Shown: piece by piece, positions 5,267-7,048 of the stretch
How positions within the stretch are numbered: the first letter of the stretch is position 1
Layout: every line of letters begins with the position of its first letter
Assembly (NCBI GenBank): GCA_041584015.1
Contig: JBFHES010000240.1
Coordinates: forward strand, 1 to 7,048
Length of the DNA stretch: 7,048 bases
Source: JBFHES01 sp041584015
GTDB lineage: Bacteria > Bacteroidota > Bacteroidia > Bacteroidales > M50B96
Direction: 5' to 3'
Translations under genes and position numbers: made by a program
The notes under the pieces: generated by a model
Told to the model about the DNA's origin: nothing
Databases searched by the model: none
The model's input: only the letters and a program-made list of their open reading frames with translations

Positions 5267-6637
5267 ATGAGATATTTTCTATTCCTATTAATTATTGCAT
5301 GTAGCTTCTCAATTAAAGCGCAGCAAACATTTCCGTTCAAAATCCACATTAAGGAACATCCCAACTCCAAGGTGATTTTGTCTGAGATTTATGGTGAAAA
5401 ATTTAGTAACATCGATACGTTGGTTACCGACGATAATGGCAATGCAAGCTATCTGTTTACTGATGAAAGTTCTGTTGGTATGTATCGATTATTTCTGGAT
5501 AGAAATGCATTTGCCGATTTTATCTTTAATAATGAGGCCATCGAATTAAGTACGGAGTTCGATCATCCAATGGACTCATTAACGGTGATTAAATCTGTTG
5601 AGAACAAACTTTATTATGACTTTTTAAGGGCAGATCAACAATTTCAGCTCAAGCTTGAATTGCTAAATCCATTAACCACATACTATCCAAAGAATGATGA
5701 GTTATATGAAACATTGGTAAACAAGTTTACAAAAGTACAAGAACAGCGCGATGTTTGGATAACCGATGTGATGGAGCAACATCCTAATTCATTTGTGTCA
5801 AAAGTAATGTCGTTCATGCGCTCGCCATTCATCCCTTCAGATTTATCGGAGCAGGAGAAAATGAAATACATGCAAGTTCATTATTTCGATAAAATAGATT
5901 TTGGAAGTGCGGATATTCTACGAACCGATGTGTTGCCAACAAAGCTGATTACTTACCTTTCCTTATTCAGTAATCGAAATTATAACCAGCAGCAAATGGA
6001 AGACGCATTTAAGCATGCCATTGATTTGCTGATGTCGAAGAATTTTGAAAACCAATTGGTACGCGAATTTGTGATTGAATACCTGGTTGGTGGTTTCGAG
6101 AAATATGGTTTTGAAAGCGTGATAGTGCACATTGCAGATAATTATGAAGACGAAACGGCTTGCGAGAATGAAGAGCGTAAAAGCGATTTGCAAACTCGTT
6201 TAGAAAATTTCAAGAAACTAGCTGTAGGTAAAACTGCACCAGATATTATTATACCAAATGAGTTTGGCGAGAATATTCAACTATCTAGTCTTAACAATGA
6301 TTATGTGATGCTGGTATTTTGGGCTACCTGGTGTCCGCATTGCACCCAATGGATGCCGCAAATTAAGGAGCTTTATGATGCACAAAAAAAGAAGAATGTT
6401 GAAGTGCTTGCCATTTCAATCGACAAGGAAGAAGACGCGGCCAATTGGAAGAAGTATGTAAAGGAAAACAAGCTTACCTGGTTGAATGGCTCGGAGCTGA
6501 AAGGTTGGAACTCAAAAGTAGCACTCGATTATAATATTTATGCAACACCAACAATTATTGTGCTGGACAAGAACAGAAAGATTGTTTCCAAACCGCTAAG
6601 CATGCAGCAAATTAAGCAAGAGTTTTTGCGTAAGTAA
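5267..6637 (+). CDS. TlpA/ResA-like periplasmic thioredoxin with N-terminal DUF4369-like domain
   Basis: This 456-residue protein begins with an export signal (MRYFLFLLIIACSFSIKA|QQ). The N-terminal ~22-105 region is beta-rich (ILSEIYGEKFSNIDTLVTDDNG, MYRLFLDRNAFADFIF), like the DUF4369 domain found before thioredoxins in Bacteroidota. Residues ~108-315 are mainly helical, as in the long linkers of such proteins. Residues ~319-456 form a thioredoxin fold of the AhpC/TSA-Redoxin kind: VGKTAPDIIIPNEFGENIQL, then FWATWCPHCTQWMP with redox cysteines Cys356 and Cys359, and YATPTIIVLD with cis-Pro428. It should catalyse thiol-disulfide exchange in the periplasm, for example reducing exported proteins or cytochrome c precursors, but the substrate is unknown. 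The active site WCPHC is the DsbA-like dipeptide PH, whereas WCxPC or CxxC with other residues is more usual in TlpA. The signal also contains IIAC (9-12), a possible lipobox, so soluble versus lipid-anchored is unsettled; I favour soluble. It is probably transcribed alone. Confidence 0.92.
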   Translation: MRYFLFLLIIACSFSIKAQQTFPFKIHIKEHPNSKVILSEIYGEKFSNIDTLVTDDNGNASYLFTDESSVGMYRLFLDRNAFADFIFNNEAIELSTEFDHPMDSLTVIKSVENKLYYDFLRADQQFQLKLELLNPLTTYYPKNDELYETLVNKFTKVQEQRDVWITDVMEQHPNSFVSKVMSFMRSPFIPSDLSEQEKMKYMQVHYFDKIDFGSADILRTDVLPTKLITYLSLFSNRNYNQQQMEDAFKHAIDLLMSKNFENQLVREFVIEYLVGGFEKYGFESVIVHIADNYEDETACENEERKSDLQTRLENFKKLAVGKTAPDIIIPNEFGENIQLSSLNNDYVMLVFWATWCPHCTQWMPQIKELYDAQKKKNVEVLAISIDKEEDAANWKKYVKENKLTWLNGSELKGWNSKVALDYNIYATPTIIVLDKNRKIVSKPLSMQQIKQEFLRK

Positions 6638-6644
6638 GCCCGTG

Positions 6645-7028
6645 CTAGTAATCAAAGGTTTTTGGAGGTCCAGCCATAAATTTCTTCGTAAGACTGATTA
6701 CTTCTAAATGAACCGGGTTTGTTTTATACAATCTTAGTGATTTCGAATCCTTGTGTTTTGTGCTGATGATAAAATCGAAATCAGCAAGTGCACGCTTATC
6801 TCCGGTTGATTTACGATAAGAAGCCTCAAATTCAATTGCCGTATCAATGTTTTTAAGACGATTAATCTGTTCAATAAAAAACAAAGAATCGGCGCTGGTC
6901 ATTTGTTCTTTAAGTTGAAGAAATACCAAATGATTAATTGTTGCATCGGCATTGTTGCTGCTTGACTTATTTGAAGTACATGCAGCAAAAACAACGACCA
7001 AGAAAAATACGATTGCTCTTATTTTCAT
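6645..7028 (-). CDS. Small lipoprotein with Dabb (stress-responsive alpha/beta barrel) domain
   Basis: This 127-residue protein starts with a lipoprotein signal (MKIRAIVFFLVVVFAAC) with lipidated Cys17, followed by a Ser/Asn-rich tether (TSNKSSSNNAD). Residues ~31-127 match the Dabb ferredoxin-like fold. The opening is INHLVFLQLK, with the His that is usual at the first strand. A helix follows (SADSLFFIEQINRLKNI), then the strand IEFEASY, then DFDFIISTKHKDSKSLRLYKTNPVHLEVI with the Y-x(3-4)-P-x-H signature (Tyr108, Pro112, His114), and it closes with KTFDY. Dabb proteins usually form dimers and include stress proteins and a few cyclases; here no enzymatic role can be assigned. Attachment to a membrane through a lipid is unusual for the fold. 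The gene converges on the thioredoxin gene with 7 bases between stops, and its promoter lies beyond the window edge. Confidence 0.85.
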   Translation of the reverse strand: MKIRAIVFFLVVVFAACTSNKSSSNNADATINHLVFLQLKEQMTSADSLFFIEQINRLKNIDTAIEFEASYRKSTGDKRALADFDFIISTKHKDSKSLRLYKTNPVHLEVISLTKKFMAGPPKTFDY

Positions 7029-7048
7029 ACGCTGGTTTAATCTAAATA

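Noticed and set aside
5182..5370. 62-codon minus-strand frame over the start of the thioredoxin gene
   Set aside because: It overlaps the signal peptide region of a strong gene and has no coding character; promoter DNA explains the rest.

Overview
This AT-rich 7 kb window looks like a chromosomal piece of a member of the Bacteroidota, most likely a Flavobacteriia- or Cytophagia-like free-living bacterium. The evidence is two proteins with type IX secretion (T9SS) type A C-terminal sorting domains (xLxxFPNPS/xLxLYPNPS), a DUF4369-like/TlpA-like thioredoxin, near absence of Shine-Dalgarno sequences, a TAnnTTTG-type -7 promoter element, and an ECF sigma/anti-sigma pair whose anti-sigma factor carries LPxHxAPxxxW repeats. 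I cannot name the genus. Coding density is high: eight genes fill nearly everything, the longest non-coding stretch is about 176 bp, and I see no RNA gene, mobile element or CRISPR array.

Layout. Positions 1-1792 (+): the 3' portion of a secreted endonuclease/exonuclease/phosphatase (EEP) family enzyme with a T9SS tail, followed one base later by an exported protein of unknown function. Positions 1798-4162 (-): a tight three-gene operon, transcribed from 4162 leftwards, of ECF sigma factor, single-pass anti-sigma factor, and an exported protein with a long Glu/His-rich helical region and a probable C-terminal outer-membrane beta-barrel. Gaps within this operon are 2 and 5 bases. Positions 4272-5090 (-): a secreted choice-of-anchor-J-like protein with a T9SS tail. 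Positions 5091-5266: a divergent intergenic promoter region. Positions 5267-6637 (+): a periplasmic TlpA/ResA-like thioredoxin with an N-terminal DUF4369-like domain and a WCPHC active site. Positions 6645-7028 (-): a small lipoprotein with a Dabb (stress-responsive alpha/beta barrel) domain.

How they fit together. Seven of the eight products are exported or membrane-bound; only the sigma factor is cytoplasmic. The sigma/anti-sigma/barrel operon is the one clear functional unit. By analogy with other Bacteroidota ECF systems, the anti-sigma factor should hold the sigma factor at the inner membrane and release it on an envelope signal. The third gene product is a candidate sensor, ligand or target of that circuit, which is inference. 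The other genes share an envelope location but show no evident common pathway. The two convergent junctions (1792/1798 and 6637/6645) have only 5 and 7 bases between stop codons. At the first, a perfect 10-bp inverted repeat lies inside the end of the upstream gene.
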